A stretch of 64,000 bases of DNA from Sporosarcina sp. ANT_H38 (lineage in GTDB: Bacteria; Bacillota; Bacilli; Bacillales_A; Planococcaceae), in assembly GCF_008369195.1 (NCBI RefSeq), contig NZ_VOBC01000002.1, positions 372,001 through 436,000 on the forward strand. Direction: 5' to 3'. How positions within the stretch are numbered: position 1 is the first letter of the stretch; every line of letters starts with the position of its first letter. Shown one piece after another: positions 38,160 through 47,294 of this stretch. Made by a program: the position numbers and the translations under genes. A model generated the notes under the pieces. It was not told where the DNA came from and did no database searches. It worked only from the letters and a program-made list of their open reading frames with translations.

Positions 38160-38337
38160 GACCTAAAATATGCTTTCCGCTTTCCTTTATTGTCCAGACT
38201 CCAAGCATCAGCCCCTCGAGTCGCTTCTGTCCTAAAGATAAAGACAAAAGGCGTCTTTATTTTAGGTCATTCAGTAGGGAGGGATTGAACTGCATCCCTC
38301 CTACTTTTCGGGGCTTAGCGATGCTTTCCGCTTTCCT
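38160..38337. repeat. Repeat fragments with two long hairpins
   Basis: ATGCTTTCCGCTTTCCTTTA occurs twice, at about 38170 and 38320, and flanks two hairpins. One pairs CCTAAA-ATAAAGAC with GTCTTTAT-TTAGG (38231-38266). The other pairs GAGGGAT with ATCCCTC (38279-38301), the same motif as in the 31.8-32.2 kb repeats. No gene is present. Confidence 0.7.
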
Positions 38338-38853
38338 TTAATGTACTGAGTACGTCTGCATTTCATTAATAAAATCAAATGCATTTGTCATTTCCTCCGC
38401 GGAGAAATTCAGTTTATTTTTCACGATAAGGACCTTTGCAATTTGCTCGTCCTTGTCAAGATGATCGAAGTACAACAATGTAGAAACAAGTTCGAGGAAA
38501 CGAGAGCTTTTGACGTTCATACTGTCGATGCAGGTGCCTAGCATTACGTGGGCATCATCTGCAGTTTCTAGAAAACCCGCCCCCTCGCCTGTCACTTGGT
38601 AGCTGAATTGGACATATGATCCTTTGTCCGTACACTGTTCCGCAAGAAACCCCATCTCGCATAGTTCTTCAATACGCAACGTCAATTCTGCTGAATAGGG
38701 TCCGTACATGTGAAGCTCATATTTTTCAGTGAATGGGAAATTCATCTTTTTTGCAATATAAATCATTTTTTGTAATTTTTTTCGTCCAGTGACTTCATTC
38801 GCCATTGAGATGAATTGTACAATTTTAGCGTGTTCTGATAGCAACTTCCCCAC
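38338..38853 (-). CDS. ywgA: YwgA family protein
   Basis: This 171-residue protein is conserved next to ywfO in Bacillales. It has a winged-helix-like N-terminal part (KIVQFISMANEVTGRKKLQKMIYI, YGPYSAELTLRIEELCEMGFL) similar to the SocA/YwgA group. Function is unproven. The start is GTG behind AAAGGTTAG, two bases after the ywfO stop, so it is coupled to ywfO. Confidence 0.85.
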   Translation of the reverse strand: MGKLLSEHAKIVQFISMANEVTGRKKLQKMIYIAKKMNFPFTEKYELHMYGPYSAELTLRIEELCEMGFLAEQCTDKGSYVQFSYQVTGEGAGFLETADDAHVMLGTCIDSMNVKSSRFLELVSTLLYFDHLDKDEQIAKVLIVKNKLNFSAEEMTNAFDFINEMQTYSVH

Positions 38854-38855
38854 AC

Positions 38856-40154
38856 CTAACCTTTCAGCATATCTAAAATCCGGCCATATAGGGGATTTTT
38901 TTCTTTTCCAGCTTCCAAAACATCTTCAGGGAAATAGATTTTATGATCTGTTCTTCTTTTTCCTGAAATCGCATCTACGACATCCGATGACCGTGACAAC
39001 TCGCTCAGTTCACCATTTCGCATTTGCAGGTAAATCGGTAAACGTTCGTTTTCTTCACCTGGGCCGTAAAAGTCGTAGGGTAAATCTGACGACGAATCCG
39101 TAACGAGGTAATAGGTCGGGTCGATTCCTGCGTCCCTGAATAATTGTTCGAGTTCCCCGATTTTCCGGTACTCTGTGGCCGGATCGAATTCTGCATATTG
39201 AAACAGTTTCCGATTGATAAAACGATAGCAAAGGTCTGACAAAATTGCATCGTCTTCCTTCATCCAAAACTGGAAATATGTCAATAAAATACTTTCATCA
39301 AGAGCAATATAGTCTTCAAGTAAAAATGTCTTATCGAAAAACGAACGGAAGTGGACAGGTTCTTGTTTAAAGATATACCCGCTTTCATGTAATTGCTTTG
39401 CGCGGTGTAAAATTTTTATCAAGATCACTTCAGCGCTACGTGACACAGGATGGAAATAGACTTGCCAATACATTTGATAACGGCTCATGATATAGTCTTC
39501 CACCGCGTGCATGCCACTATACTTTATGACAGCCTGTTCTTCTGTCGGTCGCATGACACGCAGAATTCTTTCCATATCGAAATGACCGTACGACACCCCT
39601 GTAAAATAAGCGTCACGCTGTAAATAATCCATTCGATCAGCATCTATTTGGCTTGAAATCAAACTGACTACGAGTTTATCCGGATACGTTTTCCCGATAA
39701 CATCTGCCACTTTTCGAGGAAAATCAGGTGCCACACGACGGAGTACCGCATTCACTTCCGTGTCCCCTAGCAAAATTGCTTGCGTAAATTGTTCATGATC
39801 GAGATCGAACACTTTTTCAAAAGCATGTGAAAACGGACCATGTCCGAGATCATGAAGCAATGCTGCACACATCGTCACAAGCCGCTCCTCATTATTCCAT
39901 TCAGGTCTGCTATTAAAACCGTCGTCAATGATGCGCCTAACGATTTCATAGACACCGAGGGAATGGTGGAACCGACTATGCTCGGCCCCGTGAAATACGA
40001 GATACGTGGTACCCAACTGTTTGATCCGGCGAAGGCGTTGAAACTCACTTGTACCGATAACGTCCCAAATCACTCTGTCGCGTACATGAATATAGCGATG
40101 CACAGGATCTTTGAAAACTTTTTCTTCGACCAGTTTCTCATCTTTGTATTCCAT
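38856..40154 (-). CDS. ywfO: HD-domain phosphohydrolase (YwfO)
   Basis: This 432-residue protein carries the HD-superfamily metal ligands HSRFHHSLG and LLHDLGHGPFSHAFE. It is related to dNTP triphosphohydrolases and similar HD proteins that act on nucleotides; the B. subtilis orthologue is YwfO. The start follows GGAGGTGC. It runs divergently from rsfA. Confidence 0.9.
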   Translation of the reverse strand: MEYKDEKLVEEKVFKDPVHRYIHVRDRVIWDVIGTSEFQRLRRIKQLGTTYLVFHGAEHSRFHHSLGVYEIVRRIIDDGFNSRPEWNNEERLVTMCAALLHDLGHGPFSHAFEKVFDLDHEQFTQAILLGDTEVNAVLRRVAPDFPRKVADVIGKTYPDKLVVSLISSQIDADRMDYLQRDAYFTGVSYGHFDMERILRVMRPTEEQAVIKYSGMHAVEDYIMSRYQMYWQVYFHPVSRSAEVILIKILHRAKQLHESGYIFKQEPVHFRSFFDKTFLLEDYIALDESILLTYFQFWMKEDDAILSDLCYRFINRKLFQYAEFDPATEYRKIGELEQLFRDAGIDPTYYLVTDSSSDLPYDFYGPGEENERLPIYLQMRNGELSELSRSSDVVDAISGKRRTDHKIYFPEDVLEAGKEKNPLYGRILDMLKG

Positions 40155-40263
40155 AGTGCACCTCCGTTAACTCATTCCATTTAGTATAATCGTAAAATTG
40201 GTTCGTAGAAAGATGGAAAAAGGTACATTTAAGTGAAAAAAAGATAGAATGCTTTTTTCATTA

Positions 40264-40294
40264 TGAATAAAGTAGCGAAATCCTGTCCACACTG
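40264..40294 (+). promoter_or_regulatory. Putative forespore promoter for rsfA
   Basis: TGAATA, an 18-bp spacer and CACACTG fit the sigma-F/G pattern (GHATR and CATWMTA-like). It leaves a leader of about 36 bp before the start codon. B. subtilis rsfA is sigma-F dependent. Confidence 0.45.
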
Positions 40295-40336
40295 ACCGTA
40301 GAAAGAGACTATGAACATATGACAGGAGGCACGGTG

Positions 40337-40975
40337 ATGGTGAAAGTTAGACAGGATGCTTGGATTGAAGAAAACGATACTTTATTAGCCGACACGGTAT
40401 TACGACATGTACGAGAAGGTAGCACACAACTCAGCGCTTTTGAAGAGGTTGGGGATGCGCTCAACAGGACAGCAGCGGCTTGCGGGTTCAGATGGAATGC
40501 CGTTGTGAGACGAGACTATGAAAAAGAGCTTACAGACGCAAAGAAAGAACGCAAACAAGCGATACGCGTCCTCGGAAAAGACTTTAAACGACGGGGACAG
40601 CAATTATATAGTCCTTCACAAGGTCAAGAGGAAGAACAAAAGATTTCCGTTCCGTTATCAGCACTCTCTCTCGATACGGTTATCGCATTTCTAGTTCGTA
40701 TGCATCACACAGGCGTGGGCGATAACGAGTCACTTCGCTGGAGGCAAACTGCTAAAATCGCGAATGAAAAGTCAGAACAGCTCCAAAGAGAAATCGAAAA
40801 ACTTCAGCAGGAGAATAAAACACTGCGCGCCGATTATGAGCAATTTGTTCAAATCATGAACCGCGCACGCCGTCTCGTCACACTAGATGATGATTCTGAT
40901 CGTACAGCACCAGTATTCAAGATGGAACAAAACGGCAACCTAGTTTCAAAAGAACCGCCTATCAACCCAAGATAG
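40337..40975 (+). CDS. rsfA: Prespore-specific transcription regulator RsfA
   Basis: This 212-residue DNA-binding protein fine-tunes sigma-F-dependent expression in the forespore. The N-terminal Myb/SANT-like part reads RQDAWIEENDTLLADTVLRH, with NRTAAACGFRWNAVVR after it. A coiled coil follows at about 145-185 (EKSEQLQREIEKLQQENKTL). The ATG at 40337 is chosen for AGGAGG 7 nt upstream. Its stop codon lies inside its own terminator stem. Confidence 0.92.
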   Translation: MVKVRQDAWIEENDTLLADTVLRHVREGSTQLSAFEEVGDALNRTAAACGFRWNAVVRRDYEKELTDAKKERKQAIRVLGKDFKRRGQQLYSPSQGQEEEQKISVPLSALSLDTVIAFLVRMHHTGVGDNESLRWRQTAKIANEKSEQLQREIEKLQQENKTLRADYEQFVQIMNRARRLVTLDDDSDRTAPVFKMEQNGNLVSKEPPINPR

Positions 40976-40990
40976 GCGGTTTTTCCTTTT
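40955..40990 (+). terminator. Terminator overlapping the rsfA stop codon
   Basis: CCGCCTATC (40955-40963) pairs perfectly with GATAGGCGG (40971-40979), then TTTTTCCTTTT. Confidence 0.9.
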
Positions 40991-41098
40991 AATTTCTGCC
41001 TGGTGTTGCTTAGTTCATCGAAAAAGTTGGCTACCTCGCTGATATGTTACATTCTTCCGATAAAAAATAGATGCCCCGATTTAGGAACCGGCCGCTTT

Positions 41099-41941
41099 TC
41101 ATCCGAGCTCTAACATTTTTTTATTGCGATCGAAGACGCGGTTCAAATAGAAGGTGTACAGTTCCATTTCTTCCGGTTTCAAGCCACCCATATCAACGTG
41201 GTCTGCGAGTTCACGCAACAAAAGCTGTGTGCGAATAGTGATATCACTGACGGTAAGCGGCATGTCCAGCAGTTCTGACAGGGATGCCATCACTTCAGGT
41301 TGGATTGTCGGGTAAGCAAACTTCGTTTCTTCCCCTTGCAAGCCAGTTTCGTAAAAATCACGGATTAATTCAGCACGTTCTGCCCCGCTTCCTTCGACGC
41401 AAAGATAGACCTGGACCGCGATACCTTGGCGCAATCTGCGCTGTGAGATGCCAGCAAATTTCCGGCCGTCAATGCTCAAATCATACGAACCCGGGCAGTA
41501 CGAACCAACAATTTCATAGGCTTCAATGCGGTCGGCCGCTTCCGGGAAAAGCATCCTAACGAATGCGAGCATCACTTCGTAGCCTGCTGGAATATCTATT
41601 GAAGAGTTGGACTCAGACAGTACAACCGAGATGTTTAATACCCCTTCATCAAGCACCACTGCAAGGCCGCCCGAATTACGTACAATTGCATTATAACCTG
41701 CCTTTTCAAGGGTCAAAATTGCTTCTGAAACATGAGGCAACCGATGATCCTGGATGCCGAGTACAACGGTTTTATTGTGTACCCACGTCCGGACTGCGGG
41801 AACACTCAATTGCTGGCCAACTAGATGGCAAAGCGTATCGTCTGCCGCGAATGATTCCAGCGCAGAACGGTTACGCGTCGTCATAGATTCATCAACGAAC
41901 CGCCATTCAGGGATGTATAAAAAAGATTCATATTGCGTCAT
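41099..41941 (-). CDS. lipL: Octanoyl-[GcvH]:protein N-octanoyltransferase LipL
   Basis: This 280-residue amidotransferase moves octanoyl from GcvH to E2 subunits in lipoate assembly. The catalytic cysteine is in GSYCPGSYDLSI (about residue 150), and the conserved lysine is in GRKFAG. The biotin/lipoyl-ligase fold segments RNSGGLAVV and LNISVVL are present. The start follows AGGAGCT. It sits next to pta as in B. subtilis (ywfL). Confidence 0.92.
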   Translation of the reverse strand: MTQYESFLYIPEWRFVDESMTTRNRSALESFAADDTLCHLVGQQLSVPAVRTWVHNKTVVLGIQDHRLPHVSEAILTLEKAGYNAIVRNSGGLAVVLDEGVLNISVVLSESNSSIDIPAGYEVMLAFVRMLFPEAADRIEAYEIVGSYCPGSYDLSIDGRKFAGISQRRLRQGIAVQVYLCVEGSGAERAELIRDFYETGLQGEETKFAYPTIQPEVMASLSELLDMPLTVSDITIRTQLLLRELADHVDMGGLKPEEMELYTFYLNRVFDRNKKMLELG

Positions 41942-41957
41942 TTTAGTTAGCTCCTGC

Positions 41958-42929
41958 TCATAGACTTTGCGCCGCTGTTAACAGGGCAAGCTTGTAGACA
42001 TCGTCTGCGGAACAACCGCGTGACAAGTCATTCACGGGTGCATTCAGGCCTTGAAGAATCGGGCCGATTGCCTCATAGCCGCCGAGACGTTCTGTTAATT
42101 TATAGCCAATATTCCCAGCTTCAAGCGACGGGAATACGAAGACGTTCGCATTGCCTTGAATAACTGATTCAGGTGCTTTTTTCGCAGCAATTTCAGGTAC
42201 ATACGCCGCATCAAACTGGAATTCTCCATCAAGTAGCAAATCAGGTGCAATCGATTGAGCGATTTTCACTGCTTCTGCAACTTTCACTGTTTCTTCCGTT
42301 ACAGCAGATCCTTTTGTAGAAAAACTCAGCATAGCAACGCGGGGATCTACGCCGAATGAGCGTGCTGTTTTTGCGCTTTCAACTGCGATTTCCGCCAGTT
42401 CCTGCGCTGTCGGTGCGACTGTAATTGCACAATCAGCAAAGACGAGACGTTCATCGCCTTTCATCATGATGAATGCACCGCTTGTCCTTGAAATACCCGG
42501 TTTCGTCTTAATGATTTGAAGCGCCGGCCTAACTGTATCCGCAGTTGAATGTGCCGCCCCGCTCACTAATCCGTCTGCACGTCCTGTATAGACAAGCATT
42601 GTTCCGAAATAATTGACGTCTTTTAGTTGTTCACGCGCTTGTTCCAACGTCACTTTGCCGTTGCGGCGTTCCACGAAATTTTCGGCCAGTTCTTCGAAAT
42701 AAGGAGCACTCGTGGGATTAATAATATCTATTTCCAAAATATTAATTTCTGCTTCAGTTGCCGCTTTTTTCACTTCGGTTTCATTGCCAAGAAGGACTGG
42801 TTTCACAAGCCCTTCCTTTTCAAGGCGTGATGCCGCTTCTAAAACGCGGATATCCGTTCCTTCCGGCAGAATAATCGTTTTTCGATTGCCGCTTAAACTT
42901 TTTTTAATGCCACCAAATAAATCAGCCAT
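41958..42929 (-). CDS. pta: Phosphate acetyltransferase
   Basis: This 323-residue cytoplasmic enzyme interconverts acetyl-CoA and acetyl phosphate. It contains ILPEGTDIRVLEAA, GLVSGAAHSTADTVRPALQI, SFSTKGSA and NVFVFPSLEAGNIGYK. It is the short single-domain Pta typical of Firmicutes. The start follows AAAGGTGG. Confidence 0.96.
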   Translation of the reverse strand: MADLFGGIKKSLSGNRKTIILPEGTDIRVLEAASRLEKEGLVKPVLLGNETEVKKAATEAEINILEIDIINPTSAPYFEELAENFVERRNGKVTLEQAREQLKDVNYFGTMLVYTGRADGLVSGAAHSTADTVRPALQIIKTKPGISRTSGAFIMMKGDERLVFADCAITVAPTAQELAEIAVESAKTARSFGVDPRVAMLSFSTKGSAVTEETVKVAEAVKIAQSIAPDLLLDGEFQFDAAYVPEIAAKKAPESVIQGNANVFVFPSLEAGNIGYKLTERLGGYEAIGPILQGLNAPVNDLSRGCSADDVYKLALLTAAQSL

Positions 42930-43106
42930 TAGAAATCCACCTTTCGAACAATCTCATTAACCTAAGCATACACCAATGATGCAGGTGGTTAAAGTGTTTC
43001 ACTTCATGTCAAATTCGTGACAATGGTACTAGCAAAGGACGTTTAATGGACTACTATGCTACACTCATTTAAGAAGGTAATTCATAATAAAGGAGTCTGA
43101 TTTCAT

Positions 43107-43856
43107 ATGATCGAAGCAGCAAAAACACTAGACGGCTGGTATGTATTACACGATTTACGCTCGATGGACTGGGCGTCATGGAAATTAGTATCAAAAGAAG
43201 AACGCCAGGCAGCAGTAAATGAATTTCTAGTCTACCTTGAAAAGCTTCAAAAAGCGGATGACGATAAAACCGGCGCACACGCTTTCTATACAGTAATCGG
43301 TCAAAAAGCTGATTTCATGCTTATGACTTTGCGTCCTACAATGGTTGAGCTACAAGAGCTTGAAACCGAATTCAATAAACTCGCAATCGCAGATTTCACG
43401 ATTCCAGCGTATTCATACCTGTCAGTCGTTGAACTATCGAACTACCTTGCAGGTGATTCTACCGACGATCCGTACCAAAACCCATTTGTACGTGGACGTC
43501 TGTATCCTGAACTTCAACGCAGCCAATATATCTGCTTCTATCCGATGGACAAGAAGCGCGACGGAGACGTAAACTGGTACATGCTAGATATGGATAAACG
43601 AAAAGAATTGATGCGCGCTCACGGTTTAATTGGGCGTAGCTATGCTGGAAAAGTAAAACAAATCATTTCCGGTTCTGTCGGCTTTGACGACTATGAATGG
43701 GGCGTAACATTGTTCGCAGATGACGTTCTTCAATTCAAAAAACTAATCTACGAAATGCGTTTTGACGAAGTAAGCGCACGCTATGCTGAATTTGGCTCAT
43801 TCTTCGTTGGTACAATTTTAGAAGGCGACAAAAAAGAATCGTTTTTCAATGTGTAA
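43107..43856 (+). CDS. hemQ: Coproheme decarboxylase HemQ
   Basis: This 249-residue chlorite-dismutase-family enzyme converts coproheme to heme b, the last step of the Gram-positive coproporphyrin pathway. The catalytic tyrosine (Tyr145 in CFYPMDK), Met147, Trp157 and the heme-ligand histidine (His172 in MRAHG) occupy the expected spacing. The start follows AAAGGAGT. It lies divergent from pta, as in B. subtilis (ywfI). Confidence 0.96.
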   Translation: MIEAAKTLDGWYVLHDLRSMDWASWKLVSKEERQAAVNEFLVYLEKLQKADDDKTGAHAFYTVIGQKADFMLMTLRPTMVELQELETEFNKLAIADFTIPAYSYLSVVELSNYLAGDSTDDPYQNPFVRGRLYPELQRSQYICFYPMDKKRDGDVNWYMLDMDKRKELMRAHGLIGRSYAGKVKQIISGSVGFDDYEWGVTLFADDVLQFKKLIYEMRFDEVSARYAEFGSFFVGTILEGDKKESFFNV

Positions 43857-43924
43857 CTAAGAAAAGCATCTGGAGCTAGACACCGTTCCATGTTCAACAA
43901 CTTACATTTTCTTATTTTTTTAAT

Positions 43925-43960
43925 AAAAGGGGGCCGCATATCGACTGCAGCTCCCTTTTT
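43925..43960. terminator. Terminator between hemQ and the metallopeptidase gene
   Basis: AAAAGGGGGCCGC and GCAGCTCCCTTTTT form a GC-rich stem with mismatches, with A/T tracts on both sides. It overlaps the end of the reverse-strand gene. Confidence 0.65.
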
Positions 43961-44811
43961 CATGTCCCCAACCAAACCAATATATCTGCCTTCAAATCAT
44001 TACCCTTCCAGAATACGAGCGCCTCTTCCTCCCCTACCCTTTCAACGAGATGCTCGATATAATCCGTACCCAGTAAATAGCCAAGTCGGTTATGACCGAA
44101 ATAACTGCCGCCGGATAAGCGGAACCATTCTTTTTCCTTTTTCATGTCCCACCCTGACGATGCATCTTCCAAAAAGCGTTGCTTCACCTCAGATTTATTC
44201 TCCTCAAAGCAATTAACCCACAGATCCCCGTCGTCATCGTACGTAAAATACACAGAGTTGTTTAGTCCCGGAACAATTTTTCTCGACAAATATGTTGCTG
44301 CGCCTTCCGTATATAGTGTTGTAAGTCCATGCATCCAATCAACCTTTGTCAAGTCCATCTCGTTTTGCGTCGCGAATGAAAAATGAGCGACGTGACCTAT
44401 TTCGTGGGCAACAATAACTTTTAGATGGTTTGTTTCAGAAGATAGTTTTTCGACCGCAAAATAGATTTCCCGTTTATTAGTTCGTGTAACAAAAGCATTC
44501 GAACCATACGTACCCACAATCAGTTTATATTCTAGATTAAGATCTAAAGAGTATGCATTACTATATTTAGTTTCAATTTCTTCAATAATTATTGGTAGCT
44601 TAGTCGAAATTTTACGTATGTCTTTGATTTTCACTGGATATTTCTTAATTGCTGCCTGAAGACGTTCCCCCGTTTTCGGACAGTGGATCGGGAAATACTG
44701 GTCATACACGTCGGGATACCTATTGATATACGATTCTAAATCGAGTAATTCAAACTCCTTCTTTGATTCGTACAGTGCCAGAAAGTCCGGAATACTATTT
44801 TGGATAAACAT
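43960..44811 (-). CDS. Putative zinc metallopeptidase (HEIGH motif)
   Basis: This 283-residue soluble protein was not assigned to a named family with certainty. It has the gluzincin-type signature VIVAHEIGHVAHF (about 146-158) and the downstream TEGAATYLSRKIVPG, which could supply the third ligand glutamate, as in DUF2268-like Zn peptidases. No signal peptide is seen. The start MFIQNSIPDF follows AAGGGGAG, 14 codons inside the longest frame. It lies between hemQ and the spore genes cwlJ-gerQ; a link to sporulation is unproven. Confidence 0.7.
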   Translation of the reverse strand: MFIQNSIPDFLALYESKKEFELLDLESYINRYPDVYDQYFPIHCPKTGERLQAAIKKYPVKIKDIRKISTKLPIIIEEIETKYSNAYSLDLNLEYKLIVGTYGSNAFVTRTNKREIYFAVEKLSSETNHLKVIVAHEIGHVAHFSFATQNEMDLTKVDWMHGLTTLYTEGAATYLSRKIVPGLNNSVYFTYDDDGDLWVNCFEENKSEVKQRFLEDASSGWDMKKEKEWFRLSGGSYFGHNRLGYLLGTDYIEHLVERVGEEEALVFWKGNDLKADILVWLGT

Positions 44812-44860
44812 GTAAACTCCCCTTTTTTCTAAGTGTACCTTAACCGTTTTCATTTTCCAG

Positions 44861-44889
44861 TCATTTTTCCCGCATTCGATTCATATGAT
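44861..44889 (+). promoter_or_regulatory. Possible sigma-E promoter for cwlJ-gerQ
   Basis: TCATTTT, a 14-bp spacer and CATATGAT resemble the sigma-E consensus (KMATATT and CATACANT). The leader to the GTG start would be short, about 13 nt. The cwlJ and gerQ genes are mother-cell genes in B. subtilis. Confidence 0.35.
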
Positions 44890-44908
44890 TCCCTAAGGGG
44901 GTTGAGCC

Positions 44909-45328
44909 GTGGCAGTAATCAAATACAATGAAGCTGAATTGGATATGCTTGCACGGCTAATGCGCGCTGAAGCGGAAGGTGATGGTGAACTAGGCATGCT
45001 TTTGGTCGGTAATGTCGGGGTCAATCGGGTGCGTTCAGGTTGTCTCGACTTCAATGATATCCGTACCTTGCAGGAAATGATTTTTCAGAGCCCTGGCGGT
45101 TTCGAAGCAACGACGAAACCCTATTTTTATCAGCGGGCGCGCGAGCAAGATAAAAGACTTGCAAGGCGTGTTGTCAACGGCGAGCGTTTCACTCCTGGAG
45201 AGCGCTCATTATGGTTTTTCATGCCAACAGGAGATTGTCCAGCTCAGTGGTATAACCAATGGAACACTGGTAGATTCAAGTCACACTGTTTCTTTTCACC
45301 AACGGTCGAAGACTGCCCGAACGTATAA
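44909..45328 (+). CDS. cwlJ: Spore cortex-lytic hydrolase CwlJ
   Basis: This 139-residue coat-associated enzyme degrades cortex during germination and responds to Ca-DPA. It has the SleB/CwlJ hydrolase domain without a signal peptide: LARLMRAEAEGDGELGMLLVGNVGVNR (start and end residues of the conserved catalytic-Glu block, 14-40), then NPPF-like PGGFEATTKPYFY. The GTG start at 44909 follows AAGGGGG. gerQ follows 24 bp later, so the two form an operon; CwlJ needs GerQ for its spore localisation in B. subtilis. Confidence 0.94.
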   Translation: MAVIKYNEAELDMLARLMRAEAEGDGELGMLLVGNVGVNRVRSGCLDFNDIRTLQEMIFQSPGGFEATTKPYFYQRAREQDKRLARRVVNGERFTPGERSLWFFMPTGDCPAQWYNQWNTGRFKSHCFFSPTVEDCPNV

Positions 45329-45352
45329 CTCAAAAGAAGAAAGGATGAAGAA

Positions 45353-45703
45353 ATGGTCCAATACTATTGGAATCCACCCTATCAGAATCAGCACGTCACA
45401 CCGCCGCAAGTAACGCTTCCAGCTGGAGGAAGGCCACCCGGACCACCTCAACGTGAACAGTCATACATTGAAAACATTTTACGGTTCAATATCGGGAATC
45501 CTGGCATCTTTCATTTTTCATTTGAACATGCACTTGCTTCAGGTGTGAACACGAAAGCCGTAGTCGGAACAGTTCAAGAGGCAGGCCGAGATCATGTTAT
45601 TTTAAAAGAAACAGCAACAGGGCATCAATTCCTCTTCCCTATGATTTATTTTGACTATGCAGAGTTTGAAGGAGAAGTAAATTATTTCCCACAAACTAAT
45701 TGA
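45353..45703 (+). CDS. gerQ: Spore coat protein GerQ
   Basis: This 116-residue coat protein is required for CwlJ assembly and is crosslinked by transglutaminase in B. subtilis. A proline/glutamine-rich N-terminus (YYWNPPYQNQHVTPPQ) precedes the conserved domain (YIENILRFNIGNPGIFHFSF, GHQFLFPMIYFDYAEF). The start follows GAAAGGATG. A strong terminator ends the operon. Confidence 0.94.
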   Translation: MVQYYWNPPYQNQHVTPPQVTLPAGGRPPGPPQREQSYIENILRFNIGNPGIFHFSFEHALASGVNTKAVVGTVQEAGRDHVILKETATGHQFLFPMIYFDYAEFEGEVNYFPQTN

Positions 45704-45708
45704 ATTAA

Positions 45709-45755
45709 AAAAAGTCTTCTGTAAGCCTTTATTTAGGCTAATAGAAGACTTTTTT
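45709..45755. terminator. Terminator after gerQ (bidirectional)
   Basis: AAAAAGTCTTCT pairs with AGAAGACTTTTT around an inner AGCCT/AGGCT hairpin. Tracts of A and T flank both sides, so it also serves the convergent gene ending at 45760. Confidence 0.9.
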
Positions 45756-45759
45756 AGTT

Positions 45760-46789
45760 TTAATAATTTAATCGGGCATCTACATAACTTCGGGAACGAA
45801 TTGGATCATCCACTCGTATCGCCGCTTTCAAAAAATTCTTTTCGAATCCTAAAAAGAGTATTGCATTTAGTGGCCGCTTAAATGTGATGACACATTGCGG
45901 TGAAATCGATTGTATCTTTTGCCTTCAGGTTTTCATTGGCAGCGTCGGTCCCCCATGCAATATGCTCAATTTCATCAAACGGAATGACCATCCGCTTCCC
46001 TAGTCCGAGTGCTACGTGAATTTGTTTTCCGTCGACACTGAGCGGGTTGAGACGAACTGCTTGGATATATCCTAAAAAGAAAATCACCGAGTAAATATTA
46101 ACAATAAGAAGAACAATTGAAAGAATTATCGACTTATCAAAGAGCCACCAGTGAATGCCGATGGTTTCAATGACAATTGCGTGAATCAGCATGATATAAA
46201 AGGCAATAAAACTTGTTTTCGTATGAAGCGAAAAGCGGTTCTCTCCCATAATCGGTTGTTTTCTCCACGAAGCAAATGCGTAGTAGAACATAACGGATTC
46301 TGCGCTAATTATTTTTATAAGGGGATGCTTACCTATTCGTTTTTCGACTAACGCTGCGTAAGTGAAAAACGGACCTTCTCCGCTTTCTTTTACCTCTTGA
46401 ATAATTCGAGGTACATGTTTCAACAGAATGATGATAAGACCGATTTCGGTAAGGAGTATAATTCCTTCAATCGTGAGCGCAATGTAAGGAATGAATTTGA
46501 ATGGTTCAAAATAAGCGTTTGGAATAATGATTCGCGCTGTAATTATACCGAGCACCATGAACGTCACGAATCTTTTCACAGTGAAACCTTTTTTGCGCGT
46601 CATTGCGACAATGAGCAATGGAGCGATAATCGAGAAATCAAAGAGTGAACCAAAAATAACCCACGTCGCATCTGCTGGCGCCGGTAAAAATGGAAATGGC
46701 AATCGGTAGAGAGCAAGATTAGACGAAATTACAAGAACGAGGGCAACCAAAAGTAACGGTGTTTTTGAATTTCGCTTACTAGAAACCAT
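45760..46789 (-). pseudogene. Membrane protein gene with a frameshift near its 3' end
   Basis: The open frame encodes 303 residues (stop at 45878) with about seven membrane segments and a C-terminal cytoplasmic part (VDGKQIHVALGLGKRMVIPF, EIEHIAWGTD). After LKAK the frame loses sense. Dropping one A from the AAAA run (plus strand TTTT at 45917-45920) joins it to an uninterrupted reading QSISPQCVITFKRPLNA..FLGFEKNFLKAAIRVDDP, ending at 45760 beside the terminator. Intact length would be about 342 residues. It is either a recent inactivation, a sequencing error, or a tolerated truncation. Homologues are uncharacterised Bacillales membrane proteins. Confidence 0.75.
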
Positions 46790-46870
46790 AAAAGCACCCC
46801 TTTTTTGTTCATTATAGCATCGTAACCATATTTAAATGAATGAATAATAAGAATATTAAACAACACTTCA

Positions 46871-46914
46871 CAAAAAAAGAAAAAACAGGTGAGAGGATTC
46901 CCCCCTACCTGTTT
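46871..46914 (-). terminator. Terminator after ywdK
   Basis: AAACAGGT (46883-46890) pairs with ACCTGTTT (46907-46914), and the reverse strand then reads TTTTCTTTTTTTG. Confidence 0.85.
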
Positions 46915-47294
46915 CAGTTTGAAAATTTAACTGCTGCGATAATAAGCATAATCCACCCTGCGATGAATGCCACGCCGCCAATTGGCGTGATGGCGCCGAG
47001 TATGCCGATTCCCGACAAGCTCAGTATATACAGGCTCCCTGAGAAGAAGACGATTCCGACTAGAATCAAATAACCCGCCCAACTTAACTGTGTAACTGGT
47101 CCAAAAAGCGATGGACTCATAAGAATTCCGATTGCAAGCAAAGCGAGTGCGTGAAACATTTGGTACTGCACAGCAGTTTCCCAAATTGCTAAATAGTGTT
47201 CAGATAGTTTCTCTTTTAAGGCGTGCGCTCCAAATGCACCGAACGCAACAGCGATTGCCGCGTTGACAGCCCCTGCAATAATGAAAAATGGCAT
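46914..47294 (-). CDS. ywdK: YwdK family membrane protein (DUF423)
   Basis: This 126-residue protein has four membrane helices and the family start [19 protein letters not shown], with [13 protein letters not shown] following. DUF423/TMEM256-like proteins are widespread, with no agreed function. It lies between the cwlJ-gerQ region and ung as in B. subtilis. Confidence 0.9.
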   Translation of the reverse strand: MPFFIIAGAVNAAIAVAFGAFGAHALKEKLSEHYLAIWETAVQYQMFHALALLAIGILMSPSLFGPVTQLSWAGYLILVGIVFFSGSLYILSLSGIGILGAITPIGGVAFIAGWIMLIIAAVKFSN

